A DNA stretch of 64,000 nt from Bacillus carboniphilus (GTDB lineage: Bacteria; Bacillota; Bacilli; Bacillales; JAIVKR01), in the NCBI RefSeq assembly GCF_020524035.2, contig NZ_CP129013.1:3286001-3350000 (forward strand). Reading direction: 5' to 3'. The position numbers were made by a program, and so were the translations under genes. The stretch's first letter is position 1. Each line of letters begins with the position of its first letter. The notes under the pieces were generated by a model. The model saw only the letters and a program-made list of their open reading frames with translations. It did not search any database and was not told the origin of the DNA. Below are positions 42,626-52,814 of the stretch, piece after piece.

Positions 42626-45229
42626 ATGGTAGTTGAAGAGAAAGTAATCGACAAACAAAAAGAAGCTCGTTTAATGGTTGATAAGTTAGTGGAAAAAGGA
42701 AATAAGGCTTTAGAAGAGTTTCGTGGATTAGATCAAGAAGCTATCAATGAAATTGTTAAACAAATGGCGTTAGCTGGTTTAGATAAACATATGCACTTGG
42801 CTAAAATGGCAATTGAAGAAACAAAACGTGGCGTTTTTGAAGATAAAGTAACGAAAAATATTTTCGCTACAGAATATATTTATCATAATATTAAGTATGA
42901 TCGAACTGTTGGTGTTATTTCTAATAATGAATATGACAATGTAGTAGAAATTGCTGAACCTGTAGGAGTGGTTGCTGGAGTTACTCCTGTAACAAACCCA
43001 ACATCAACAACCCTATTTAAAGCGATCACAGCTATTAAAACAAGAAATCCAATTATTTTTGCTTTCCATCCATCTGCTCAAAAATGTAGTAGTGAAGCAG
43101 CTCGTATTGTCCGTGATGCAGCTGTAAAAGCAGGAGCACCAGAAAACTGTGTGCAATGGATTGAAAAACCATCTTTAGAAGCAACGAAAAACTTAATGAA
43201 CCATGATGGTGTAGCACTTATTTTAGCGACTGGTGGAGCTGGAATGGTGAAATCAGCCTATAGTTCTGGGAAACCTGCATTAGGTGTAGGTCCTGGTAAC
43301 GTACCTTGTTACATTGAAAAAACAGCTGTTGTAAAACGTGCAGTAAACGATTTAATCTTATCTAAAACATTCGATAATGGTATGATCTGTGCTTCTGAAC
43401 AAGCTGTTATTATTGATAAAGAAGTGTACGAAGAAGTTAAAAATGAAATGACGTACCATAGCTGCTATTTCTTAAATGAACAAGAACGTAAAAAAGTAGA
43501 AAAATTAGTCATTAACGAGCAATCTTGTGCAGTTAATGCAGATATCGTAGGTAAACCAGCTTATGAAATTGCGAAAATGGCTGGAGTAAAAGTACCAGAA
43601 GATACAAAGATCTTAGTTGCTGAAATAGAGGGTGTAGGACCAAAATATCCACTATCTCGTGAGAAATTAAGTCCAGTATTAGCCTGCTACCGAGTACGTA
43701 GCACAGAAGAAGGAATGACTCGTGCAGAAGAAATGCTTAACTTTGGAGGCTTAGGACACTCTGCTGTTATTCATTCTGAAGATCAAAAAGTATTAGATGA
43801 GTTTGGAATCAGAATGAAAGCAGGTCGTATCATTGTAAACGCACCTTCTTCTCAAGGGGCCATTGGTGATATTTATAACGCATATATGCCATCTTTAACG
43901 CTTGGCTGTGGAACGTACGGTGGTAACTCAGTTTCTACAAACGTTGGAGCGGTTCATTTGATTAATATTAAAAAAATGGCGAAAAGGAATGTCAATATGC
44001 AATGGTTTAAACTTCCACCAAAAGTATTTTTCGAGAAAAATTCTATTCAATACTTGTCTAAAATGCCGAACATTTCAAAAGCGATGATCGTAACAGATGA
44101 AGGAATGGTTAAATTAGGATATGTTGATAAATTACTTTATAATTTAAGAAAACGTGCTGATTATGTTCATTGTGAAATCTTCTCTGATGTTGAACCAGAT
44201 CCATCTATCGAAACGGTGATGAAAGGTACAGAAATGATGCATAGCTTTAAGCCAGATGTCATCATCGCACTTGGTGGAGGATCAGCAATGGATGCCGCCA
44301 AAGGAATGTGGTTATTCTATGAGCAACCAGCAACTGAATTCAATGGCATTAAACAAAAATTCTTAGATATTCGTAAACGTACGTATAAGTACCCTAAACT
44401 AGGTGAGAAAGCGAAATTTGTTGCAATTCCAACTACATCTGGTACTGGATCTGAGGTAACACCGTTCTCTGTTATTACAGACAAAGAAAACAATGTAAAA
44501 TATCCATTAGCAGACTATGAGTTAACTCCAGACGTGGCGATTGTTGATCCGCAGTTTGTCATGACGGTTCCTAAACATGTAACAGCTGATACAGGTATGG
44601 ACGTATTGACTCATGCGATTGAAGCGTATGTATCTAACATGGCGAATGATTATACGGATGGATTAGCGCTTAAAGCCATTCAACTAGTGTTTGACTATTT
44701 ACCAAAAGCCTATCATAACGGTAGCGATGAAGTCGCTCGTGAAAAAATGCATAATGCATCTACGATTGCAGGTATGGCATTTGCAAATGCGTTCTTAGGA
44801 ATTAACCATAGTTTGGCTCATAAATTAGGAGCAGAATTCCACATTGCTCATGGACGTTCAAATGCAATCTTAATGCCACATGTTATTCGTTATAATGCGA
44901 TTAAACCTAAGAAATTTGTAGCATTCCCTAAATACGAATACTTCAAAGCGGATGTTCATTACGCTGAGATTGCAAGAATGCTAGGATTACCATCTAGCAC
45001 AACCGAAGAAGGAGTAGAAAGCCTAGTTCAAGCGGTCATTAAGCTTGGAAAAGAACTTAACATTCCAATGAGCATTAAAGAAAATGGTGTCACAAAAGAA
45101 GCGTTCGAAGCAAAAGTAGACGAATTAGCGGAACTTGCTTTTGAAGATCAATGTACACCAGCAAATCCAAAGTTACCTCTTGTAACTGAATTAGCAGAAG
45201 TTTACCGTAACGCGTTTAAAGGTGTTTAA
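42626..45229 (+). CDS. adhE: Bifunctional acetaldehyde-CoA/alcohol dehydrogenase
   Basis: An 867-residue fusion enzyme. Residues 1-440 are the CoA-dependent aldehyde dehydrogenase with GVVAGVTPVTNPTSTTLFKA and the catalytic Cys in FDNGMICASEQAV. After a linker the iron-type alcohol dehydrogenase follows with IALGGGSAMDAAKGMW, IPTTSGTGSEVTPF and the metal-binding GINHSLAHKLGAEFHIAHGR. It turns acetyl-CoA into ethanol in two NADH-dependent steps and forms cytosolic spirosomes. Length is normal and no break is seen. The ATG follows TAGGAGGG. It works downstream of PflB at 50247. Confidence 0.97.
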   Translation: MVVEEKVIDKQKEARLMVDKLVEKGNKALEEFRGLDQEAINEIVKQMALAGLDKHMHLAKMAIEETKRGVFEDKVTKNIFATEYIYHNIKYDRTVGVISNNEYDNVVEIAEPVGVVAGVTPVTNPTSTTLFKAITAIKTRNPIIFAFHPSAQKCSSEAARIVRDAAVKAGAPENCVQWIEKPSLEATKNLMNHDGVALILATGGAGMVKSAYSSGKPALGVGPGNVPCYIEKTAVVKRAVNDLILSKTFDNGMICASEQAVIIDKEVYEEVKNEMTYHSCYFLNEQERKKVEKLVINEQSCAVNADIVGKPAYEIAKMAGVKVPEDTKILVAEIEGVGPKYPLSREKLSPVLACYRVRSTEEGMTRAEEMLNFGGLGHSAVIHSEDQKVLDEFGIRMKAGRIIVNAPSSQGAIGDIYNAYMPSLTLGCGTYGGNSVSTNVGAVHLINIKKMAKRNVNMQWFKLPPKVFFEKNSIQYLSKMPNISKAMIVTDEGMVKLGYVDKLLYNLRKRADYVHCEIFSDVEPDPSIETVMKGTEMMHSFKPDVIIALGGGSAMDAAKGMWLFYEQPATEFNGIKQKFLDIRKRTYKYPKLGEKAKFVAIPTTSGTGSEVTPFSVITDKENNVKYPLADYELTPDVAIVDPQFVMTVPKHVTADTGMDVLTHAIEAYVSNMANDYTDGLALKAIQLVFDYLPKAYHNGSDEVAREKMHNASTIAGMAFANAFLGINHSLAHKLGAEFHIAHGRSNAILMPHVIRYNAIKPKKFVAFPKYEYFKADVHYAEIARMLGLPSSTTEEGVESLVQAVIKLGKELNIPMSIKENGVTKEAFEAKVDELAELAFEDQCTPANPKLPLVTELAEVYRNAFKGV

Positions 45230-45267
45230 TTCTTTAATATAAATGAAATATACTTTCCCCTTCCCAA

Positions 45268-45306
45268 GCACCTCCTACTTCCCAACTGCAAGTAGGAGGT
45301 GTTTTT
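45268..45306 (+). terminator. Terminator after adhE
   Basis: CACCTCCTACTT and AAGTAGGAGGTG, nine-base loop, TTTTTA end. Confidence 0.85.
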
Positions 45307-45359
45307 ATGGCTTAGAAAACTTCTAGCTACCAGGCGTTCAGGAAAACTTATAGCGTGGT

Positions 45360-45476
45360 ATTAAAAAAAACCTCACTTCATAGTAGGATAAAGATGGTTT
45401 CCCGACCACTTCATCTCACCATAGAAGGAGGTATGTCCGTATGAAGGACATGAATAGTTTAGCACACACAGCATGA
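45360..45476 (+). mobile_element. IS200/IS605-type left-end remnant with start of tnpA
   Basis: The frame from 45441 reads MKDMNSLAHTA then stops. This is the typical beginning of IS200/IS605 TnpA (Y1 HUH transposase), behind GAAGGAGG. The preceding 80 bases hold short hairpin-like sequence as at such left ends. The rest is deleted and replaced by a repeat tail. The left boundary is approximate. Confidence 0.45.
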
Positions 45477-45498
45477 AATTTTAAGTATTTCTAAATGC

Positions 45499-45519
45499 AT
45501 ATGCTTGCGCTTTTCTTAT
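45499..45519 (+). repeat. Tail fragment of the dispersed repeat (copy H)
   Basis: Only ATGCTTGCGCTTTTCTTA of the tail remains. Its final TTA is the stop codon of the minus-strand aldo/keto reductase gene. Confidence 0.6.
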
Positions 45520-46493
45520 GGCAATTCGTCTCCCCTAGACGTTACGTATAGCTCATACCATTCTTCTCGTGTCATTAATTTTGATTGCTGCACTCCATCT
45601 GCGCACTTTTGAATGCGTTCCGGATTTGTTGTACCGATTACTGGTTGAACCTTGACAGGGTGACGCATTAACCAGCCAATGACAATCGCTTCAGGAGAAG
45701 TGTTCTTTTCTTCTGCAAGTTTGTTCACTAATTGAATTGTATTCTTTTCTGTTTTCGATACATTAGCTTGTCCTCTTCCAGAATAAATCCCGTTTGCGAG
45801 AGAACCCCATGCTTGGATTTGCACATCAATTAGTTTGCTGTACTCCAATAGTCCATCGGCAAAATAATTGTTTAAACCTATTTGTTGATTAACCGAAATT
45901 CCTTCGTTAACCCAATCAAGTTTTCGTAGACTCATTTCTAATTGATTAACAATGAGAGGGTCCTCAAGATAAGCATTCATTAGTTCCATTTGTGATTTGT
46001 TCATATTGGAAACGCCAAAATGTTGAACCTTTCCAGAGGATTTTAACCATTCAAATGCTTCAGCAACCTCTTCAGGTTCTATGAGTGGATCTGGTCGATG
46101 AAGAAGGAGAACATCTATAGAATCAATAGTAAGTCTTTGTAATATGTTATCAACAGATTGTATAATGTACTCTTTTGAAAAATCATACCTTTTTGGACCT
46201 AAGTCATCAGGAAAACGAATCCCACATTTGCTTTGAATGACGATCTTATTTCGAAGTGAGGGGTTTGCCTTTAACACCTCACCGAATACTTTCTCTGCTT
46301 TTCCATTACGGTATATATCTGCATGATCGAACATCGTGATTCCAGAAGAAAGAGCGGCATCAATGGCTATCTCCATTTTATATATATCATCTTGGGAATA
46401 ATGGTCAGTACCCCGCTCTCCTCCAAACCCCATACATCCTAAAACGATAGGGCTATTCGATATATGTCTTTTTTTAATCGGAAATTGAGACAT
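45516..46493 (-). CDS. Aldo/keto reductase (YcsN-like)
   Basis: A 325-residue cytosolic NADPH-dependent oxidoreductase of TIM-barrel fold. The catalytic tetrad can be placed: Asp and Tyr in FDHADIYRNGKAE, Lys in IQSKCGIR, His in VLLLHRPDP. The cofactor-binding end is PVIGTTNPERIQ. The substrate is unknown. The ATG follows AAAAAGGAGGG. The stop codon lies in the end of a repeat tail. Confidence 0.88.
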   Translation of the reverse strand: MSQFPIKKRHISNSPIVLGCMGFGGERGTDHYSQDDIYKMEIAIDAALSSGITMFDHADIYRNGKAEKVFGEVLKANPSLRNKIVIQSKCGIRFPDDLGPKRYDFSKEYIIQSVDNILQRLTIDSIDVLLLHRPDPLIEPEEVAEAFEWLKSSGKVQHFGVSNMNKSQMELMNAYLEDPLIVNQLEMSLRKLDWVNEGISVNQQIGLNNYFADGLLEYSKLIDVQIQAWGSLANGIYSGRGQANVSKTEKNTIQLVNKLAEEKNTSPEAIVIGWLMRHPVKVQPVIGTTNPERIQKCADGVQQSKLMTREEWYELYVTSRGDELP

Positions 46494-46526
46494 AAAATCC
46501 CTCCTTTTTATTTAATTCTAATGCTT

Positions 46527-46964
46527 TTATTCAAGTACTCCTTGCATGTAATTCAAGTAGATTGCGTCAAACTCATCTAGTGAGTATGGTTCTTCTTGAT
46601 CATCCCACAATGTTTGGCATTGTTCAATAAACTGAATTGTTTCTTCACACCATTTAATATATTGTTTTTCTTGTTCAATCCCACGCTTCAAAACAGCGGA
46701 ACTTAAAAGAATTCTTGCTTTCATGATGTTACGTTCTTTAATACTGAGCCATCTTTCTTCTACAAGCTTGTTCATTTTATTGAGTCGTTCTTTTCTTTCA
46801 TTCTTGTGTATTTTTAGTTTAAATAAGACTTCCTCTAAGGGGAGGTTGTCCATAAAGAAAGATTTCATAAGAAAGGGATTTTTCACCTTTATAGGTTCCG
46901 GTGGTGAAAGGAGCCAATTTGTTAGTTCTTTTTGCCCTTCATTTGTAATAGAGTAAGCTTCCAA
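46527..46964 (-). pseudogene. PadR-family regulator lacking its DNA-binding N-terminus
   Basis: The 145 codons match the C-terminal half of PadR regulators: YSITNEGQKELTNWLLSPPE at the end of the winged helix, then FLMKSFFMDNLP and a long helical dimerisation part. The first 65-75 residues with the winged helix are missing. The frame runs open upstream into the 3' end of the LysR gene with no ribosome binding site. A deletion has probably joined the two genes. The aldo/keto reductase downstream may have been its target. Confidence 0.7.
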
Positions 46965-46983
46965 GGGTAATATAGGGTAACTG

Positions 46984-47865
46984 CTAAATCCTGTATTGTG
47001 ATAAAAAATGTAAAAATTCTTTTTGCTCTCGATGGTGATATTTTAGAATGGCGTATGTGTGAGCTTCTGGTAGCTGAAACGAATGGGTCTCAACTTCTAA
47101 AAGCCTTCCTTCTAGTAGTTCTCGTCTTATGGTGGAGGATGGAAGATAAGAAATGCCTAATCCCTCACTTATAAAGCGTTTCGTAATATGAATCTGTGAC
47201 ACTTTCATCATTCTGGTAGCAGGATAAAATTGCTTTATAGTTTTGGATAAATCGTCCCAATAGCTAGGATGATTATGGGTTAATAAATAATTCGAAGTTA
47301 ATAGTTCTTCTTCGTCTAGTGGGGGAGCAGATTCGAGATCTTTTCCATCGTGAGGAGCCACTAAAACGACTTTGTCTTTATACAGTAGTTCACTGTCGAG
47401 TTCTTTTTGATAGCTAGGGAGACAAGATAGGCCAATATCAACTCTATCATTTAAAACCGACTGTTCTATTTCACTAGACTCAATTATTTTTACAGATATT
47501 TCAACATCTGGATGGTACTCTAAATACTTCTTTAAAACAAAGGGTAAAATTGTATCTGCTATCAGTGGAGATATAGCAATAGATAGTTTCCTTGTGTACC
47601 CTTGACTGTATGTTTGAAGATCTTCCATGCCTTTCTCATAAACCTCGATTAAATCAGTTGCATGATTGAAATATCGCTTTCCTTCCTCTGTCAATTTCAC
47701 TTTCTTTCCTTCTCGTAAAAATAACTTCACTCCTAGTTCCTTTTCTAAAAGTTTTATATGAACGGTTACGGTAGGTTGAGAGATATAAAGTTGGTCAGCT
47801 GTTTTTCTAAAGTTACAAAGCTTTGTAGCGGTAATAAACGTTTGAGTCCAAGTTAAATCCATCAT
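46984..47865 (-). CDS. citR: LysR-type regulator CitR
   Basis: A 293-residue regulator. The winged helix-turn-helix is at residues 3-62 (FRKTADQLYISQPTVTVHIK), followed by a LysR substrate domain (KLSIAISPLIADTILPFVLK). It lies divergently to the citrate synthase gene at 47974, the arrangement of citR-citA in B. subtilis, where CitR represses citA. The ATG follows GGAGGTTT. The symbol rests on context and overall likeness. Confidence 0.8.
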   Translation of the reverse strand: MMDLTWTQTFITATKLCNFRKTADQLYISQPTVTVHIKLLEKELGVKLFLREGKKVKLTEEGKRYFNHATDLIEVYEKGMEDLQTYSQGYTRKLSIAISPLIADTILPFVLKKYLEYHPDVEISVKIIESSEIEQSVLNDRVDIGLSCLPSYQKELDSELLYKDKVVLVAPHDGKDLESAPPLDEEELLTSNYLLTHNHPSYWDDLSKTIKQFYPATRMMKVSQIHITKRFISEGLGISYLPSSTIRRELLEGRLLEVETHSFQLPEAHTYAILKYHHREQKEFLHFLSQYRI

Positions 47866-47910
47866 AAACCTCCATAATTAATAATTTTAATCAAATAGTT
47901 TAAAAATATT

Positions 47911-47931
47911 TAATTTTATTAATTAAAATTA
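47911..47931. promoter_or_regulatory. Inverted repeat in the citR-citA intergenic region
   Basis: TAATTTT-ATTAATT-AAAATTA is a perfect 7+7 dyad with seven-base spacer between the divergent starts. A LysR binding site is plausible, but the region is very AT-rich. Confidence 0.35.
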
Positions 47932-47973
47932 TATCATACAATGTTGGTAACAAACGGAAAGGAGAAATGTTAA

Positions 47974-49075
47974 ATGATGAATGAAGGTTTAAAGGGGATT
48001 ATCGCATGCGCAAACAAAAATTAGTCATATTGATGGAAAAGAAGGATTACTGCTTTATCGAGGTTATCAAATTGGAGATTTAACAAAGAAGTATTCTTTT
48101 GAAGAGGTCGCTTTTTTACTTTGGTATGGTTATTTACCATCTGAAGAGGAGACAAAAATGATTCATGAGAAATTGATGAAGTATCGGTATTTGACAACGA
48201 CAATGAAGTCAGTTATTCGATCTTTACCAAAAGAGATGGATATGATGAGTGTTTTAAGAACCGTGATATCTTCTGAAGGGGTTATAGACTATCAATGGAA
48301 ACCAACGGTGGATCAAGCGATTCGCTTAACGGCTGTGTTTCCACTTATAATTGCTTACAGAAAAAGTATAGTGGAAGAAGAAACATTTGTTGAACCCAGT
48401 CCAGACTTTAAACATGTTGAAAATTATTTGTATATGCTAACAGGAAGTAAGCCCTCAGAAGCAGTAGTAAGCGCATTAGAAACTTACATGATATTGACCC
48501 TCGAGCATGGACTGAATGCTTCATCTTTTTCTGCAAGAGTGACGATTTCCACTCAATCAGATCTCGTATCAGCTATTACATCAGCAATTGGGACAATGAA
48601 GGGACCTCTACATGGAGGTGCACCAACAGGAGTCATTGCCCTTTTAGACGAAATAAAATCAAAAGAAAATGCAGAACAAGTCCTTAGAGAAAAATTGACC
48701 AATGGGGAAAGATTAATGGGATTCGGACATCGAGTGTATAAAACGCATGATCCAAGAGCGGTTGCCCTACGAGAGAAGTTGCTACACTCAACAACAGAAG
48801 GAGATAAATGGTTAGCCCTTGCTATACATGTTGAAGAGACAGCCATTGAGGTTTTAGATGAAGTGAAACCAGGCCGGTCATTATATACCAATGTAGAATT
48901 TTATGCTGCGGCAATCATGAAGTCAATTCATTTAGATCCGGAGTTGTTTACACCTACTTTTTCAGCTTCACGTATTGTCGGGTGGACTGCGCACGTATTA
49001 GAGCAAGCAGAAAATAATACGATCTATCGCCCACAGGCTGAGTATGTTGGGAGGATGGAAGAGGGGATAAAGTAA
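47974..49075 (+). pseudogene. citA: Citrate synthase CitA, one-base frameshift near the start
   Basis: The ATG behind AAAGGAG reads MMNEGLKGIIACA and then breaks. With two A instead of three at 48012-48014 it reads ATKISHIDGKEGLLLYRGYQ and runs on to 49075, in all about 366 residues. The active site is complete: His in MKGPLHGGAP, His in MGFGHRVYK and Asp in LYTNVEFYAA followed by ELFTPTFSASR. It condenses oxaloacetate and acetyl-CoA. Because all later residues are conserved, a sequencing error is the likely cause. It is divergent from citR. Confidence 0.85.
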
Positions 49076-49179
49076 TGTTATATCGATGATGGTTGACCGG
49101 ATGGGAAGGGGAGTGAATAAAAGAGCTTTTCCTCACATACCTCAAAAGAATTGTAACTTTTGTTGTCTCTAACAAAATA

Positions 49180-49216
49180 AATAGGCTGTTCTCATTTTGG
49201 ATGATCACAGCCTATT
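49180..49216. terminator. Hairpin between converging citA and pflA
   Basis: AATAGGCTGT and ACAGCCTATT, ten-base stem with a 17-base loop; usable in both directions. Confidence 0.65.
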
Positions 49217-49234
49217 AAATATTCATTTGTGAAT

Positions 49235-49975
49235 TCATACTAAAACCTTTTTTCCCATTAAGACATCATACGCATGTTTGACTTGCTCATCATTCGGAGG
49301 ATCGACATGTGAAAGTTCATATTTTAAGCCGAGAGCTTCCCATTTGTACATACCTAATTGGTGATATGGGAGTACTTCTACTTTTTTGACATTGTTTAAG
49401 GTCTTTATAAAATCTGCTAACCAAGCTAGGTCATCTTCACGGTCTGTTACTCCTGGAACAAGGACATGACGAATCCAAACTGGAATATCCTTATCGGATA
49501 GATATTGGGCAAAGTCTAAAATGTGACGATTCGTCATACCTGTAAGCTTTTTATGACGTTTTTCATCGATCAATTTTAAATCTAATAAAACTAGGTCTGT
49601 ATATTTTAAAAGTTCTTCTAAAGGTTGAATAAAGGCTGGGTGATTGTGAAAGCATCCTCCAGAGCTATCAATGGTTGTGTGAACACCTAGTTTTTTGCAT
49701 TCTTTAAATAGCTCGATGAGGAATGGAACATGTAATAACGGTTCCCCGCCACTAACCGTGATCCCACCACCTGACGCTTTTAAAAAAGGGAGATATTCTT
49801 TTAAATCGTTGATAATTTCCGAAACGGTGATGTCTCTTCCTCCACGTACGTTCCATGTATCAGGGTTATGGCAATATTGGCAACGTAATAGGCATCCTTG
49901 TGTGAATACTATATAACGTAGGCCAGGACCATCAACAGTACCACAAGTTTCAATTGAATGAATACGAGTTTTCAT
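49235..49975 (-). CDS. pflA: Pyruvate formate-lyase activating enzyme
   Basis: A 246-residue radical SAM enzyme. The cluster motif is [15 protein letters not shown] (C-x3-C-x2-C), followed by the SAM-binding [11 protein letters not shown]. It abstracts a hydrogen from PflB to make the glycyl radical. The ATG at 49975 is chosen because the frame extended upstream uses GAAAGAAGG as codons, which is better read as the ribosome binding site. It lies downstream of pflB, from which a repeat of about 165 bases now separates it. Confidence 0.93.
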   Translation of the reverse strand: MKTRIHSIETCGTVDGPGLRYIVFTQGCLLRCQYCHNPDTWNVRGGRDITVSEIINDLKEYLPFLKASGGGITVSGGEPLLHVPFLIELFKECKKLGVHTTIDSSGGCFHNHPAFIQPLEELLKYTDLVLLDLKLIDEKRHKKLTGMTNRHILDFAQYLSDKDIPVWIRHVLVPGVTDREDDLAWLADFIKTLNNVKKVEVLPYHQLGMYKWEALGLKYELSHVDPPNDEQVKHAYDVLMGKKVLV

Positions 49976-50078
49976 CGTGATCAGACCTTCTTTCAATGTG
50001 GGGCTGACATGTTCATGCCAGCCTCATCAATATTTATAGTATATGCTAGTCTAAATAGTTGGTTCCACTTGATATTGG

Positions 50079-50246
50079 CGCTACCGCTTTTCTTGTTGTC
50101 CAGCTTCCGCGCCCAGCGACTCGTAAGTTTTCGCCCTTCTCCTTATGATAAGTCAACATCGAAGCCTGCGGCATTTCGTGTTTCCTTTATCTCATACGAA
50201 GTGCTCAAGCCCCTTCGTCGCTAAACGGGCGCTACCGCTTTTCTTG
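50079..50246 (+). repeat. Dispersed modular repeat between pflB and pflA (copy I)
   Basis: Begins with a tail of another copy (GCGCTACCGCTTTTCTTG), then TTGTCCAGCTTCCGCGCCC, the module shared with copy E, CTAAACGGGCGC and the variant tail TACCGCTTTTCTTG. The pflB stop codon follows directly on the minus strand. Confidence 0.85.
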
Positions 50247-52475
50247 TTACATTGTTTCGTGGAATGTACGGTTAATCACGTCAATTTGTTGTTCGCGTGT
50301 AAGTTTAATAAAGTTAACCGCGTAACCAGAAACTCGAATGGTTAACTGTGGATACTTTTCTGGGTGCTCCATAGCATCCATCAATGTTTCACGATTGAAT
50401 ACGTTGATGTTTAAGTGATGCCCTTTTTTTTCAACATATCCATCAAGAATCGCAACGAGATTCATATCTTGTGTATCCTCTTCACGACCAAGTGCTTTCG
50501 GTACGATAGAGAATGTATTTGATACACCGTCTAAAGAATACTCATAAGGAATTTTTGAGACAGAACTTAGCGATGCAAGTGCTCCTTTTTGATCGCGTCC
50601 ATGTAATGGGTTCGCCCCTGGAGCAAATGGTTCGCCTGCTTTTCTTCCATCAGGTGTATTTCCTGTTTTCTTACCATAAACTACATTAGATGTGATCGTT
50701 AAGATTGACATGGTGTGTTCTGAATTACGGTATGTTTTATGTTGTTTTAGCTTTTTCATGAAACGTTCAGTTAAATCGACAGCAAGGTCATCTACTCTTG
50801 AATCGTTGTTACCGTATTTAGGAAAATCACCTTCAATTTCATAGTCAACAACAAGACCGTTTTCGTCACGAATTGTACGAACTTTTGCGTGTTTTATCGC
50901 GCTTAAAGAGTCAGCGACAACGGATAATCCAGCGATTCCAGCGGCCATTGTCCGTAAAATATCACGATCGTGAAGCGCCATTTCGATTCTTTCATAGCTA
51001 TATTTATCGTGCATGTAATGAATCACATTTAATGTATTAATATATAAACTTGCTAACCAATCAAGCATATGGTCGTAACGTGCCATTACATCTTCAAACG
51101 ATAAATACTCCGTTGTTATAGGTGCAAAAGGAGGTGCGACTTGCATTTTTAACTTTTCATCCATTCCACCGTTAATTGCGTATAATAAAGCTTTCGCTAA
51201 GTTTGCTCTTGCCCCAAAGAATTGCATCTGCTTACCAATCGCCATAGCACTCACACAACAAGCAATTCCATAGTCGTCACCGTATTTTTCACGCATCATA
51301 TCATCATTTTCATATTGTATTGAACTTGTTTTAATTGACATTCTTGCACAATATTTCTTAAATTGATCTGGTAATTTTGTAGACCATAACACGGTTAAGT
51401 TTGGTTCAGGTGATGGACCTAAGTTATCAAGCGTGTGTAAGAAACGGAATGAGTTTTTCGTAACTAGAGAACGGCCATTTAAGTCAACACCACCGATAGA
51501 CTCTGTAACCCATGTTGGATCACCACTAAATAATTCATTATATTCAGGTGTACGAGCAAACTTGACTAGACGGAGCTTCATGACAAAATGATCGACAAGT
51601 TCTTGAGCGTCTTGCTCTGTTAGATTACCTTCTTCAATATCACGATCAATGTAAATGTCCAAGAAACTTGAAACTCTGCCTAAACTCATGGCTGCCCCAT
51701 TTTGTTCCTTGATTGCAGCTAAATAACCGAAGTAAAGCCATTGAAATGCTTCTTTCGCGTTAATAGCAGGTTTTGAAATATCAAATCCATAGGCTGCAGC
51801 AAGCTGTTTTAATTCTTGTAGCGCTCGAGTTTGCTCACTTAATTCTTCTCTTAAACGAATGATGTCTTCATCCATTGTGCTACTTACCGTTTCATTTAAA
51901 ATTTGTTTTCTTTCTTCAATTAAGAAATCTACTCCATATAAAGCAACGCGACGATAATCACCAATGATTCTTCCACGACCGTATGCATCCGGTAACCCTG
52001 TAATAATACCTGCTTTACGAGCTAATTTCATTTCAGGTGTGTACGCATCAAAAACACCTTGGTTATGAGTTTTTCGGTATTCAGTAAAGACTTTCTTTAC
52101 TTCTTCATCCAATTCAAATCCATAAGACGTACAAGCAGTGTCTGCCATACGAATACCACCGAATGGTTGCATTGAACGTTTAAATGGTTTATCTGTTTGA
52201 AAACCTACTACGGTTTCTAATTCTTTATTTAAATAACCAGGTCCATGAGAAGTAATGGTAGAGACAATCTTAGTATCCATATCGAGGACGCCGCCGTTTT
52301 CTCTTTCTTGCTTCGTTAACTCCATTACTTGATCCCACAATGATAAAGTTGCATCGGTAGGGCCAGCTAAAAAGGACTCATCTCCTTCATAACGTTTAAC
52401 ATTGTTTATGATGAAATCTCTCACGTTCACTTCTGTTGTCCATTTACCTTCTTTAAAGCTTCTCCATTGTTCCAT
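50247..52475 (-). CDS. pflB: Pyruvate formate-lyase
   Basis: A 742-residue glycyl radical enzyme that splits pyruvate with CoA into acetyl-CoA and formate without oxygen. The paired active-site Cys is in [10 protein letters not shown] (about residue 410) and the radical Gly in [10 protein letters not shown] near the C-terminus. The length is normal. The ATG follows AAGGAGGC. An FNR-type operator lies 85 bases upstream. With adhE it gives the anaerobic formate and ethanol branch. Confidence 0.97.
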   Translation of the reverse strand: MEQWRSFKEGKWTTEVNVRDFIINNVKRYEGDESFLAGPTDATLSLWDQVMELTKQERENGGVLDMDTKIVSTITSHGPGYLNKELETVVGFQTDKPFKRSMQPFGGIRMADTACTSYGFELDEEVKKVFTEYRKTHNQGVFDAYTPEMKLARKAGIITGLPDAYGRGRIIGDYRRVALYGVDFLIEERKQILNETVSSTMDEDIIRLREELSEQTRALQELKQLAAAYGFDISKPAINAKEAFQWLYFGYLAAIKEQNGAAMSLGRVSSFLDIYIDRDIEEGNLTEQDAQELVDHFVMKLRLVKFARTPEYNELFSGDPTWVTESIGGVDLNGRSLVTKNSFRFLHTLDNLGPSPEPNLTVLWSTKLPDQFKKYCARMSIKTSSIQYENDDMMREKYGDDYGIACCVSAMAIGKQMQFFGARANLAKALLYAINGGMDEKLKMQVAPPFAPITTEYLSFEDVMARYDHMLDWLASLYINTLNVIHYMHDKYSYERIEMALHDRDILRTMAAGIAGLSVVADSLSAIKHAKVRTIRDENGLVVDYEIEGDFPKYGNNDSRVDDLAVDLTERFMKKLKQHKTYRNSEHTMSILTITSNVVYGKKTGNTPDGRKAGEPFAPGANPLHGRDQKGALASLSSVSKIPYEYSLDGVSNTFSIVPKALGREEDTQDMNLVAILDGYVEKKGHHLNINVFNRETLMDAMEHPEKYPQLTIRVSGYAVNFIKLTREQQIDVINRTFHETM

Positions 52476-52560
52476 TTAAAAAGCCTCCTTGAAAACTTTG
52501 CTCACAATTGAGCATATTTATTTTCTAATTTAACCATACCTGAAATACTCCGCAATCAGT

Positions 52561-52576
52561 TGTGATATTTATCACA
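52561..52576 (-). promoter_or_regulatory. FNR-type operator upstream of pflB
   Basis: TGTGAT-ATTT-ATCACA is a perfect dyad matching TGTGA-N6-TCACA. It lies 86-101 bases before the pflB start, a position fit for activation. Confidence 0.6.
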
Positions 52577-52725
52577 TATTATTTGCTGTAGAAAGGTGTT
52601 CAGAAAAAGTTCATATTTCTCTATTAGTACAGGGTTTTTCGAAGATTTTGTGTTTTATAACAATGAACTAGGAAGTAGTTTAATAGAAATTGATTGTTAG
52701 ATTAATTAATTATGATAGAGTCAAT

Positions 52726-52785
52726 TAGTTGCGTATGCAACTAAATGGTGGTAAAATAAATAGATAATTTGGTTGCGTGCGCAAC
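52726..52785 (+). promoter_or_regulatory. Promoter and twin operators of the marR-MATE operon
   Basis: Two palindromes, GTTGC-GTAT-GCAAC (52728-52741) and GTTGC-GTGC-GCAAC (52772-52785), are centred 44 bases apart. A promoter fits between: TTGCGT (52729-52734) lies within the first site and TAAAAT (52752-52757) is 17 bases on. The second site would cover the transcription start. This is the classic layout of MarR autorepression. Confidence 0.7.
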
Positions 52786-52814
52786 TATTTTGAAAATAGA
52801 TCGGAGTGAAGTAC

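Noticed and set aside
49958..50345. Two open plus-strand frames between pflA and pflB
   Set aside because: They are made of repeat copy I and the reverse strand of the pfl genes.
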